Source: Haloplasma contractile
GTDB lineage: Bacteria > Bacillota_I > Bacilli_A > Haloplasmatales > Haloplasmataceae
Reading direction: 5' to 3'
Assembly: GCA_016841945.1 (NCBI GenBank)
Contig: JAENYC010000023.1
Location: 1 to 55,710, forward strand
DNA length: 55,710 bases
Shown: piece by piece, positions 16,863 to 25,709 of the stretch
Position numbering within the stretch: the stretch's first letter is position 1
Layout of the letters: every line of letters begins with the position of its first letter
Notes under the pieces: generated by a model
The model's database searches: none
What the model saw: the letters and a program-made list of their open reading frames with translations, nothing else
What the model was told of the DNA's origin: nothing
Translations under genes and position numbers: made by a program

Positions 16863-17717
16863 TTATTTCTTAATCGGAAGATATAAATCAGCACACAATT
16901 CTCCCTGATAGTTATAATAATATTCAATATCATCTAATCCAGCATGTTGATAAGATGAATCATATAACCAAATGGAATAAATATAATCCCATGTTTTTTG
17001 CACACTTTCTGTAATTGGTCCTATGGTTTTAAAAACGGCATAGTATGATGGTGCTAATTGGTGTAAAATCATTTCATCAGGTATTTCTTTTACTGAATAG
17101 ACCTCATGTCCTATCATATAATCAAACGTATCTGTATTAGAATGTATACATATTCCCATGCATTCATCTTCATGTTTAATATTTTTGATTTTCATCCATT
17201 CTTTATTTTTATGCCAATTGTGCCAAAGTAGTGGAATATCTTGAAGATTACTACCATCTGTTTTTACAGTCCATTTTTTTCCAATAATCTCTCGTTTTGG
17301 TAATTTTCTTATTAAAGGTTGTAATCCTTCTTTTCTTTTTTGATATTCAAACATCATATAATCAGTAGTCATGGGCTGTCGTACGAAGTATAATAAACCG
17401 TCTCTTTTTACTACTGATGGATTTCTTCCATAAACTCTTTCAAACGCTCTTGTGAATGCTTCTCTAGAAGAATATCCATATTTAATCGCAATGTCAATGA
17501 TTGATTGATTAGAACTTGCTAAATCTTTCGCTGCTTCTGTGACTCTTCTTTTGGTGATATAGTCTTTCATTGAATCACCTATTATCCCTTTAAATATACG
17601 ATGAAAATGATAAAGGGAGTATCCCGCTTCTTTTGCGATTATTGATAAATCTATTTCATCAGTTAAATGGTTTTCAATATAATTGACAGCTTTTTCTAGC
17701 GATTCAAAATAAGACAT
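16863..17717 (-). CDS. AraC-family regulator with GyrI-like domain
   Basis: The 284-residue protein has two HTH motifs (DLSIIAKEAGYSLYHFHRIFKG; IIDIAIKYGYSSREAFTRAF), then a linker and a C-terminal GyrI-like ligand domain ending DLYLPIKK. ATG at 17717 is preferred: AGGTGATTTAT precedes it. Ten nucleotides separate the transglutaminase start region from this gene, and 13 nt separate it from the nucleotidyltransferase gene. It probably regulates this operon in response to a small ligand. Confidence 0.88.
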   Translation of the reverse strand: MSYFESLEKAVNYIENHLTDEIDLSIIAKEAGYSLYHFHRIFKGIIGDSMKDYITKRRVTEAAKDLASSNQSIIDIAIKYGYSSREAFTRAFERVYGRNPSVVKRDGLLYFVRQPMTTDYMMFEYQKRKEGLQPLIRKLPKREIIGKKWTVKTDGSNLQDIPLLWHNWHKNKEWMKIKNIKHEDECMGICIHSNTDTFDYMIGHEVYSVKEIPDEMILHQLAPSYYAVFKTIGPITESVQKTWDYIYSIWLYDSSYQHAGLDDIEYYYNYQGELCADLYLPIKK

Positions 17718-17726
17718 ATAAATCAC

Positions 17727-18587
17727 CTACTTTAAATAATTGATGACATGATTAAAATCATCTGGTACTTTTATTTTATTATGTTGTTTGATATATGTAT
17801 GTAATGCATCTAAATTATCGTCAACTTGTAACGCTAATTGGGATAACTCATCTAATGTATTATAGTCTTCTTCTGTCATCTCAGATACTTGCATGTTTTT
17901 ATATCCAGCCCAACCATCCCATGGTTGCATAGGTACTTTAATTAATGAATTGACATCTAATATTAAATTACATTTTAAATAATCATATCCCCACCATTGA
18001 AAGATGCCAAATAAATTCGCATCTGCTTTATTCTCTCTACACATTAACCAAGCACGAGGACCTGTGATAAAATGTGTATCATCAATATCTAATGGGTTAA
18101 ACGTAATACTCAGTTGTTCTTGTTGAAAGGTATCAAGTTGAGGGTCTACTAATATCCATTTTTCTTTATCTTCGTTGTAATATTCTAACACCCAATGATC
18201 GATATACTTCCCTTCTTCAAAATAGGTTCCAAAACCACATCTTGCTCTTGCAGGTATTCCACATTCTCTACAAAGTGCAGCAGCAACGACTGCATAATCC
18301 CGACAAATACCCACCATTTTCTCTTCAACAGATTTTTTCTCTGATACATGATGAAAACCTATTTTCTTTAAAAACTTTAATTTGTCTTCAAATCGTCTCA
18401 CCCAAGGTTCCTCAACTCTTTGTTTATTTAAACTTACCCCATATTTTTTTGCCCAATGTTGATGAATCAATATATTTTGACTATACTCAACTATTTTTTC
18501 AATATCTTTTGGAATATCCTTTACCATTTCTTTCATCATATTTACTTCAGTCATTAATCCATGTTCACGATAATATTTAAGGTTCAA
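17727..18587 (-). CDS. Transglutaminase-like domain protein
   Basis: The central region holds the papain-like triad of the transglutaminase superfamily: Cys in GICRDYAVVAAALCRECGIPARAR (near residue 105), His in YIDHWVLEYY and Asp in WILVDPQLD. No signal peptide is present, so it is probably cytosolic, acting as a peptidase or amidase. The likely start is TTG 18587 with GGAG 8 nt upstream; an in-frame GTG at 18596 overlaps the SD. It heads a three-gene group with an AraC regulator and an ANT(6)-like gene. Confidence 0.82.
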   Translation of the reverse strand: MNLKYYREHGLMTEVNMMKEMVKDIPKDIEKIVEYSQNILIHQHWAKKYGVSLNKQRVEEPWVRRFEDKLKFLKKIGFHHVSEKKSVEEKMVGICRDYAVVAAALCRECGIPARARCGFGTYFEEGKYIDHWVLEYYNEDKEKWILVDPQLDTFQQEQLSITFNPLDIDDTHFITGPRAWLMCRENKADANLFGIFQWWGYDYLKCNLILDVNSLIKVPMQPWDGWAGYKNMQVSEMTEEDYNTLDELSQLALQVDDNLDALHTYIKQHNKIKVPDDFNHVINYLK

Positions 18588-18633
18588 TTTAATCACTCCA
18601 TTCTATAAGATATATAAAGTATATCAATCATTA

Positions 18634-19938
18634 TTATAAAATGCGTGATGATTTATGCGCTTTTAATCTTCTATTGACAATCCTTATATAACGATTTAAA
18701 GCATGTATACCATCATGAGGTTCTCCACTGTAATGACTAGTATTCATGCCACATGGCATGATACGATTAATACCCGCAGAATAGAAAATATGCGATAAAA
18801 CATCTAATTCCTCTTTTTTACAACTTAATCCAACCGTTTGTAAATGTCCTTTATGCTTTCTGATTATATTAAATATATCTTTTCTTTTAATCGGCATCAC
18901 CCAAATATGACGATGTAAAGGGGAGGGTTTTAATTCACTTTGATAATCAATCATTACACTGTATTGAGTTTTATCTTTAGAAATAAGTTTTTTAATATCA
19001 AGTATTTCTTCCATTTTAATTAATTCCTGTGTCCATGTAATCTGTGACTGTATATCCATCGACTTTTTAGACAGCGGATATTGTCTTACATAATGATTCA
19101 TATAATCTGATAACAGATATGAGAAACGTTCTAATTCTTCCCTACTATCTGTTTCATAGAACACACATTGCGGTGAACTACAATAGAGTTGATCAGTCAT
19201 TATTATTTCTTTTGCCAATGATTTTATATCATTTTCTATATTTCCATGTTTTGTATAATAAGCAAAACTCAGTCGATGTCCATATTCAATAATCGATACG
19301 GTAGGTGGTGTTAGTTGTCTAATAGATTCAATCGCAGCATCAGCTCCCCACACAACGACCGCATTAACCGCATCGACTAATTGTTTGATGATATCCTTAT
19401 CTTTTGAAGAGATATCCGCCACGTAAATATATGGTTTTAACCGGGGTTCAATTTCAATTAATCGCATTAAGATTTCTAATGAAATCCCACCTTCATATTC
19501 AGGCAGTTTCAATATATTAATATTACCTGTTAGTAGTCCTTCTAATACGCTAAATGCAGAAAGACCTAATGTATTACCAGCGCCTATATGCATCAGTACA
19601 CCTAACGGATAAGCTTTTTCTTCAATGTCATCATCAACTTTTTTCCACTTGAAACAATTGTCCCCTAACTCTTTTTTAAACTTTTTATAAAGCTTTTCTT
19701 TACTGAGACTTTCTAATAAATCATATACATATTCTTCAATAACTTTGTTTTCTAATTCTTTTGGTATGAGCACTTTGGAGTCTATATTTTTAACTAGTTT
19801 ATCTATAGCGTTTATCACAATATCTACTTGGAGAGGTGCTTGTAATAAATCTTTATTTACAATCTCTTTTAAATTAACTAATTTATTTATGAATTCTTGT
19901 TTTTTAATCAATTTTCCTCTAAATATACTATCCATCAT
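18634..19938 (-). CDS. luxC-like: LuxC-type acyl-CoA reductase
   Basis: The 434-residue protein matches PF05893: Y-P-L-G-V-L-M-H-I-G-A-G-N (nucleotide-binding region of the aldehyde-dehydrogenase fold), LKLPEYEGG, AVVVWGADAAIESIRQ and, near residue 255, TDQLYCSSPQCVFYE with the catalytic Cys. LuxC reduces an acyl group passed from LuxE to a fatty aldehyde. It overlaps the end of the luxE-like gene by 11 nt. ATG 19938 or 19935 follows AAAGGTGAT. No luxAB or luxD is present, so the product is probably an aldehyde for some other pathway. Confidence 0.88.
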   Translation of the reverse strand: MMDSIFRGKLIKKQEFINKLVNLKEIVNKDLLQAPLQVDIVINAIDKLVKNIDSKVLIPKELENKVIEEYVYDLLESLSKEKLYKKFKKELGDNCFKWKKVDDDIEEKAYPLGVLMHIGAGNTLGLSAFSVLEGLLTGNINILKLPEYEGGISLEILMRLIEIEPRLKPYIYVADISSKDKDIIKQLVDAVNAVVVWGADAAIESIRQLTPPTVSIIEYGHRLSFAYYTKHGNIENDIKSLAKEIIMTDQLYCSSPQCVFYETDSREELERFSYLLSDYMNHYVRQYPLSKKSMDIQSQITWTQELIKMEEILDIKKLISKDKTQYSVMIDYQSELKPSPLHRHIWVMPIKRKDIFNIIRKHKGHLQTVGLSCKKEELDVLSHIFYSAGINRIMPCGMNTSHYSGEPHDGIHALNRYIRIVNRRLKAHKSSRIL

Positions 19939-21055
19939 TATCACCTTTCATATATTCCGATGCGGTAATGGCACAACTTCTCACTTTCTCAGTTCCTGCT
20001 CTTCCTAATACTTCAAAATAGGGGGTTTTAATCCCACAGCCACAATTTTTACCATCTCTTAATACCCCAATATCTCCCATAATAATCGATGATATCGGTT
20101 GTGAGGATACCAAAGGACTAATAAAACTTAAAAAACCGGGTTGATTATATCCTAAAGGTTCTAAGGTCTTCACATCACGAATGACGACTCTACTCCAAAT
20201 AGGGACATGCATATGATGATTTCTACATTCAGGATAGGCAACACTATGTTCAACTGCACTATAAAAATCACGACAATTTTCCTTTGGTATCCCAAGATTA
20301 TCTTCTATTAACTGGTAATATTCATCTTTATCAATCATCATATCATCATATCTTTTCCACCCACCACCAGTTAATACAATTGAATTTTTATTTAATTTAA
20401 GTGGTTTCATGCCGATATCCTTCATTTTTTTTATAATCATATATAAGTAGGCAGGAAATCCCATAATTCTAACCGGTAACTTTTGACGATTAAATCGTTT
20501 TAAAGCTTTTAATATACCAAAATAATCAATTTCATATTGATTACCCAAGGGTCTTAATACATACACCTTACTTAAAGCTGGCGAAAATCTTGTCATGGCT
20601 TGTGCTAGTTGAACATTTCCCATTTTATTTTCTTTTCTCGGTTCATAACCTAAAATAAGATAATTCGTTGGAATAATAGAGAATAAATGATGGTACCGCA
20701 TCATTTTAATAGCCATTTTTGTAGCTAGTTTAATGGTAGTTTGATCAAGATACAATTGACTCTTTTGTCCCATCGTACCTGATGATGTTGCATGAACAAC
20801 AACATCCTTTTTATCAATACTTAGAACTTCATGATACTTTAAAAAATGGGCTGGTATACTTGGAATATAAAAACAATCTTCAAGTGATTTAAGTTGTTTA
20901 ACATCAAATTTCTTTTTTTTTAATAATTTATCATAAATCTGACAATTTTTTTGATGATGTAAGATTGATTCTTTCATCGCCTCAACAAACAATGCTTCAC
21001 TGCCTATATGGTCATATATTTTTTTGTATGCAAATAGTTTTTCAATATAACGCAT
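19928..21055 (-). CDS. luxE-like: LuxE-type acyl-protein synthetase
   Basis: The 375-residue protein matches PF04443: IPSIPAHFLKYHEVLS, the adenylate-forming loop ATSSGTMGQKSQLYLD near residue 91, VLTGGGWKR, the Y-S-A-V-E-H segment and a zinc-like C-G-C-G pair near the C-terminus. LuxE activates a fatty acid as acyl-AMP and hands it to LuxC. AAAGGAGTAGGAT precedes the ATG. Pairs of luxE and luxC without luciferase occur in several non-luminous Bacillota; the acyl substrate and purpose there are unknown. Confidence 0.88.
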   Translation of the reverse strand: MRYIEKLFAYKKIYDHIGSEALFVEAMKESILHHQKNCQIYDKLLKKKKFDVKQLKSLEDCFYIPSIPAHFLKYHEVLSIDKKDVVVHATSSGTMGQKSQLYLDQTTIKLATKMAIKMMRYHHLFSIIPTNYLILGYEPRKENKMGNVQLAQAMTRFSPALSKVYVLRPLGNQYEIDYFGILKALKRFNRQKLPVRIMGFPAYLYMIIKKMKDIGMKPLKLNKNSIVLTGGGWKRYDDMMIDKDEYYQLIEDNLGIPKENCRDFYSAVEHSVAYPECRNHHMHVPIWSRVVIRDVKTLEPLGYNQPGFLSFISPLVSSQPISSIIMGDIGVLRDGKNCGCGIKTPYFEVLGRAGTEKVRSCAITASEYMKGDNDG

Positions 21056-21099
21056 ATCCTACTCCTTTATTTACCATTATTACTATCATTGTATAATAA

Positions 21100-21125
21100 A
21101 AAAGATACTATTGAAAGTATCTTTT
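21100..21125 (-). terminator. Terminator of the DUF6512 gene
   Basis: AAAAGATACT pairs with AGTATCTTTT across a 6-nt loop. On the minus strand it is followed by a T-run and lies directly after the DUF6512 stop codon. Confidence 0.75.
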
Positions 21126-21126
21126 A

Positions 21127-21642
21127 CTAAATCCCATATTTTCCAGTAGTAGGATCCTGAAATAGTGGAATATGTGGTGGATTAAAAGTAAATATCACAA
21201 ATGCGAAAATTATTAGTACAATTCCTAATAATGAAATAAAATTGATAATCTGATTAAAAGATCGATTAGATATCGTTATTTTATAACCCACATACTGACT
21301 GATAAAAACACTTAAAATAAAGATTAAAATATCAACTACTAAATAATTATTACCTACTATACCTGTATAGGTATAAAATAAAGATATAATTAAGAAAAGT
21401 CCCAAATAAAATGAAATTGCTTTTGCGGTAATATAATTTTCGTATTGATGTCCTATATAGGTATACTCTACAATAGAGAATGATAAAGCGGGCCAAAATA
21501 GTAATTTTAAATGTTCCCAAATACTTTCATTTACCGCACCAAATATTCCAATAATATCATATTGTAACCATTCATAGACAAAATGAAGAAAGGACCCAAA
21601 AATTAAAATAAATATGGTGCCAACAACATACCATTTTTTCAA
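21127..21642 (-). CDS. DUF6512-family membrane protein
   Basis: The 171-residue protein has about five transmembrane helices. The segment GAVNESIWEHLKLLFWP near residues 36-52 is the family's hallmark. Function is unknown; homologues are common in Clostridia. The start codon is TTG at 21642 with GAGGTGATGATA directly upstream. It is a single gene between YjbQ and LuxE. Confidence 0.75.
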   Translation of the reverse strand: MKKWYVVGTIFILIFGSFLHFVYEWLQYDIIGIFGAVNESIWEHLKLLFWPALSFSIVEYTYIGHQYENYITAKAISFYLGLFLIISLFYTYTGIVGNNYLVVDILIFILSVFISQYVGYKITISNRSFNQIINFISLLGIVLIIFAFVIFTFNPPHIPLFQDPTTGKYGI

Positions 21643-21683
21643 ATATCATCACCTCATAATAATCTTATGAGAAATGATTTGTT

Positions 21684-22100
21684 TTATTCTCCAATAATTT
21701 TCACTAATACACGTTTTTCTCTTTTACCATCAAATTCTCCATAAAAAATTTGTTCCCATGTCCCAAAATCTAACTGGCCATTGGTAATAGCAACGACCAC
21801 TTCCCTGCCCATTATGGTTCTTTTAATATGGGCATCGGCATTATCTTCAAATCCATTGTGATCATATTGTTCATATGGTTTTTCTGGTGCTAACTTTTCT
21901 AAAAATCGTTCAAAATCTTGATGCAATCCACTTTCATCATCATTTATGAATACACTTGATGTAATGTGCATTGGATTACATAATAATAGACCTTCTCTAA
22001 TTCCGCTTTCTATCAAACATTTTTCAATTTGTGGTGTGATATTAATAAACGCTCTCCTTGTATTCGTATGGAAAAACAATTCTTTTCGATATGATTTCAA
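21684..22100 (-). CDS. yjbQ: YjbQ/UPF0047 family protein
   Basis: The 138-residue product shows the compact YjbQ fold: E[19 protein letters not shown] near residues 33-52, [18 protein letters not shown] with conserved metal-like His residues, and a [19 protein letters not shown] end. The E. coli protein has weak thiamine-phosphate synthase activity in vivo, but the true reaction is unsettled. It starts at TTG 22100 behind GAGGTGAAAA. Confidence 0.9.
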   Translation of the reverse strand: MKSYRKELFFHTNTRRAFINITPQIEKCLIESGIREGLLLCNPMHITSSVFINDDESGLHQDFERFLEKLAPEKPYEQYDHNGFEDNADAHIKRTIMGREVVVAITNGQLDFGTWEQIFYGEFDGKREKRVLVKIIGE

Positions 22101-22342
22101 TTTTTTTCACCTCGTTTATATTTTTTTATTTTAAACTACATATATTTCTCAAGATTATGAATTAATAAAATAATCTGTTTAGGTCTATGACTTGATCATA
22201 TTCCATGATTCTACAAAATTTCTTATAAAAAGTTTGAAATCTACTCTCACATGATACTGATTTATATACTTTTTATAAATTTAAGCTATATATATAATAC
22301 TTGTGATATACTTATATAAACTACATGAAAGGGGATTTTAAT

Positions 22343-22734
22343 ATGAAGTGTTTAAAGATATTTATTGTTTTAATTGTATTTACCATTTCTATCTCTTTTA
22401 TCATCAATGAAAAAGTATATGCTTCAATAGTAAATGATAGTGTAAGTCATGCAGTAACTTATAGGTATATACAGTTGCTACTGTCACTACTCAGACAAAA
22501 TTTGATATTATGATGGCAGAAGCAGGTATTGAAGCTTCTGTTAGTTTAGGTGTTGATTATGAATCATCGACGATTATGACATGGATAATTCCGAAAAATA
22601 CAACTAGAACTATAGAAGCAGGTTATAGATTTGTGCATACGGAAGGAGAATTTTATGAATTAGACGGTTTTGGAAATAGAATAAATACTGAGGTTGAAAG
22701 TGGAGAGTGGTTTCTTGAATCATTTAGTCGTTAA
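22343..22734 (+). pseudogene. Secreted protein gene interrupted by a 2-nt (TA) frameshift
   Basis: ATG 22343, behind GAAAGGGGATTTTAAT, starts a signal peptide (K-C-L-K-I-F-I-V-L-I-V-F-T-I-S-I-S-F, then E-K-V-Y-A). The frame runs to AVTYRY and then shifts. Removing one TA from the TATATA at 22466-22471 restores a single frame of about 128 residues: YRY joins TVATVTTQTKFDIMMAEAG and continues with EASVSLGVDYESSTIMTW, WIIPKNTTRTIEAGYRF and VHTEGEFYELDGFG. The Thr-rich beta-strand character resembles secreted or surface beta-sandwich proteins. As written, translation ends at 22513. Family unknown. Confidence 0.65.
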
Positions 22735-23254
22735 AATAGTATTTATATTATTTTTATTATTAATTACTGGATGTTCTAATCATAATAATTTGACTACAAC
22801 AGAACCTCTCATTACTGATGAAGAAAAAATAAATATACCAGGGGAAGAAATAATGGATATTCCTACAGAAACCAAAATGACTTTTGAAGAGGATAACATT
22901 ACTTTACAATTTAGTATAAAGCTATCTGATAAAATAACCAATTTAATGATAAAGACGGATGTTTTCAATTTAAATTACTATGTTACAGCTCAAATTGAAG
23001 ATACTTCAAATCCTGCATTCACAGATCTAGATAGTTATCAAGAAGTTAATTTTGATGTAAACTCTAGTACTTATACGTTTTCATTTCATATAAATATAGA
23101 TGAAATGAATGATAGTGATACCATTGGAGTAATAAACCAGTTTAAAAATAACCAAATTGATTATATTTATTATAAAATTATCTTTTATGATTATCAAACA
23201 AAAGATAGTATTCTTATTATCAACACTTATTGTGCAGATAAAGAAGTGTTATGA
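22715..23254 (+). CDS. Lipoprotein, unknown function
   Basis: From TTG 22715 the 179-residue product has a short basic N-terminus, a hydrophobic stretch and the lipobox L-I-T-G-C, predicting a membrane-anchored lipoprotein. The mature part is acidic and Thr/Asp-rich with beta character. GGAGAG at 22702-22707 is the SD, placed within the end of the preceding secreted-protein gene, so the two genes overlap by 20 nt and were probably coupled. It ends in TGA, which shows that TGA is a stop codon here. Confidence 0.65.
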   Translation: MNHLVVKIVFILFLLLITGCSNHNNLTTTEPLITDEEKINIPGEEIMDIPTETKMTFEEDNITLQFSIKLSDKITNLMIKTDVFNLNYYVTAQIEDTSNPAFTDLDSYQEVNFDVNSSTYTFSFHINIDEMNDSDTIGVINQFKNNQIDYIYYKIIFYDYQTKDSILIINTYCADKEVL

Positions 23255-23272
23255 TAGTAAAAAAGTTGGTTG

Positions 23273-23299
23273 CCTAAGCAAATATATGCTTAGGTTTTT
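23273..23299. terminator. Terminator between lipoprotein and histidine kinase genes
   Basis: CCTAAGCA pairs with TGCTTAGG over a 6-nt loop, followed by five T on the plus strand. It ends the secreted-protein/lipoprotein transcript and overlaps the stop codon of the convergent kinase gene. Confidence 0.8.
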
Positions 23300-25608
23300 A
23301 TATACTTTTCAATCATAGTCATTACTTTTTTTACCTCAATTGGTTTGCTTAGATAATCATCCATACCAGCATTTAAACAATTTTCCAAATCACCCTTCAT
23401 CGCATCAGCCGTCATTGCGATGATGATAGTATGTTTTGTTTCTCTTTTTCTAATTATTCGTGTGGCTTCATAACCATCCATGATAGGCATTTGACAATCC
23501 ATAAAGACAATATCATAATGTTGATTTAAACAAGCATGTACTGCTTCTTTTCCGTTTTCCACTACATCACAATCAATCCTTTTCATTTTAAGAAGCGCAA
23601 CAAAGAAATCTTTATTCACTTCATTGTCTTCAACTATTAGAATTTTTAATTGACTTAAATTATTCTCATTCATTGTAAATTTGTTGTCGTCTTTTTTATT
23701 TGTATCCAAACATTCTGCCTCTTTTAAATGTACAGTAAAAATAAATTTGGTTCCTTTATTTTCTTCACTGTATACTTGGATACTTCCTCCCATCATTTCT
23801 ATCACTGATTTACAAATTGTAAGACCCAGTCCTGTACCACCATATCTTCTTGTTGAAGAAACATCTCCTTGAGTAAAGGGTTGAAATATTTTACTTAGGG
23901 TATTTTTAGACATACCAACTCCAGTGTCCTCAATAGTAAACTGTATCATACCTGTTGACAAACGTTCTACATTAATTGATATGTTCCCCACATCCGTAAA
24001 TTTTACCGCATTATTGACTAGATTAGAAATAACTTGTCTTAGTTTATGTTCATCTCCAAATACATATTGTGGTACATTATTTTTTAAATGATGGTTAAGT
24101 TGTATTCCTTTTTCTTCTGCCTTTGCGGTAAAAGGAATGATTGATTTATGTATTGCTTTGTATAGATCAAATGATTGATGATCTAGTTCCATTTTTCCCG
24201 ATTCAATCTTAGAAACATCTAATATATCATTAATAACGGTAAGTAAAGTCTCAGTTGATGTTTTAATATTACTAGTATACTCTGCTTGTTCTTGATTTAA
24301 TTGGGTATTTTCAAGAAGGTGTAAAAAACCTAAAATCCCATTCATAGGCGTTCTTATTTCATGACTCATATTCGCTAAAAAGTTACTTTTGGCCATACTT
24401 GCTTCTTCTGCATTTTTCTTAGCTTTTAATAATTCAATTTCAGTCTTCTTTCTCTTTGTGATATCGATAAATGAAGCCATGATACATATTGGTTTTCCTT
24501 CCTCAGAATACACATAATTCACGGTGATATATACATTACTATAACTGTTGTCTCTTCTTATGGCAAGAAGTTCTCCGTGCCAACTCCCTTTTAATTTTAG
24601 CTCATCTTCTATCTCATCATATTTGTTTTTATCACTAAAAAAACTTCTTGCTGTACGACCAATTAGTTCTTTTGATTTTTGATAACTTAAAAGTTTTAAA
24701 AAGGTTTTATTAACATAGGTGATAACACCTCTACAATTAATAAAGACAATTCCATTATAAGATGATTCAATTGCTTTGTCCTTAATTCTTAATTCATCAT
24801 TTTTTTGATCTAATTGTTCAGCATAATCATTCACATACATAAACATCTTTCTAAATGGTTTAGTGAGCGTCTCATAAATTAGAGAATAATATATACTTAA
24901 TAAAGATATTAACATAAAATAATGACCTAATAAATTAAAAAAGCCATATGTATCTGAATAAAATGTGAAAGATAATTCTGATAGAATGATAAATATAACA
25001 GAATATATAATAAAGTTAAAGATATTTTTATCAAATAAATTTCTTTTTTTCCATAATATATATCCAGATATTATAAATATAACACAAATTAAATAACTAC
25101 TTATCATTTTAAAAGGGGTTACACCAACATTCTCTGTATAACAGTCTGGGAACAAATCAAAAAATATACTTAAATTAATGAGAGAAGCTATTAATAGAAA
25201 AATGAAGAAGAGTAATTTACTATTAATTTTCTTGTTTTTCTTAATAAAAACAGTCGCGATAAATAAAGTAATACTTCTAATAAAACTAGAAGCAGTCCAA
25301 AATTGTGTAGGCAAATTATGTCCATATTCAGTGAATAGTCCCGTTCCTTCATATGATAAAGTATGAAGAATAGAGAAAATCCCTACTACTAAATATCCAA
25401 TCGCAAGAAACAATAAAAAATTATTACGAGATAATTGACGCGTATTCCACCCAATGGTGAATATCGTAAACGCAATCGTAGTTCCTACCATTTCTATTAT
25501 CGTATGAGGAATTAAAAAATCAATCTTACTTGTAAAATAATAAATGATAAAAATCCCTATTACTAATATGCTGAATATATTTGTTTTATTAACAATAACA
25601 TTTTTCAT
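23290..25608 (-). CDS. Hybrid sensor histidine kinase / response regulator (MASE3-PAS-HisKA-HATPase-REC)
   Basis: Of 772 residues, about 1-260 form a seven- to eight-helix MASE3 sensor (IIEMVGTTIAFTIFTIGWNT; S-I-L-H-T-L-S-Y-E-G). A PAS domain follows at about 280-395 (I-E-S-S-Y-N-G-I-V-F-I-N). The kinase core has the H-box NFLANMSHEIRTPMNGILG, an N-box VNNAVKFT and GTGLGLTICKSVIEMMGG. The C-terminal receiver has VFMDCQMPIMDGYEAT with the phospho-accepting Asp. No output domain or separate regulator gene is adjacent, so signalling goes through phosphotransfer to an unlinked partner. CAGGAGATTATGATG upstream favours the second ATG at 25608. Confidence 0.92.
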   Translation of the reverse strand: MKNVIVNKTNIFSILVIGIFIIYYFTSKIDFLIPHTIIEMVGTTIAFTIFTIGWNTRQLSRNNFLLFLAIGYLVVGIFSILHTLSYEGTGLFTEYGHNLPTQFWTASSFIRSITLFIATVFIKKNKKINSKLLFFIFLLIASLINLSIFFDLFPDCYTENVGVTPFKMISSYLICVIFIISGYILWKKRNLFDKNIFNFIIYSVIFIILSELSFTFYSDTYGFFNLLGHYFMLISLLSIYYSLIYETLTKPFRKMFMYVNDYAEQLDQKNDELRIKDKAIESSYNGIVFINCRGVITYVNKTFLKLLSYQKSKELIGRTARSFFSDKNKYDEIEDELKLKGSWHGELLAIRRDNSYSNVYITVNYVYSEEGKPICIMASFIDITKRKKTEIELLKAKKNAEEASMAKSNFLANMSHEIRTPMNGILGFLHLLENTQLNQEQAEYTSNIKTSTETLLTVINDILDVSKIESGKMELDHQSFDLYKAIHKSIIPFTAKAEEKGIQLNHHLKNNVPQYVFGDEHKLRQVISNLVNNAVKFTDVGNISINVERLSTGMIQFTIEDTGVGMSKNTLSKIFQPFTQGDVSSTRRYGGTGLGLTICKSVIEMMGGSIQVYSEENKGTKFIFTVHLKEAECLDTNKKDDNKFTMNENNLSQLKILIVEDNEVNKDFFVALLKMKRIDCDVVENGKEAVHACLNQHYDIVFMDCQMPIMDGYEATRIIRKRETKHTIIIAMTADAMKGDLENCLNAGMDDYLSKPIEVKKVMTMIEKYIKT

Positions 25609-25709
25609 CATAATCTCCTGCATTATTTATTTATATACTGTAATTATACAATAGATAGTAAAAAATGCCAATTTATTCTATTATTTTAAACACTTAAAAT
25701 CAGTACTTC

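Noticed and set aside
18242-18580. Plus-strand 112-codon ORF opposite the transglutaminase-like gene
   Set aside because: Shadow of the conserved catalytic region on minus; no SD and no family similarity.
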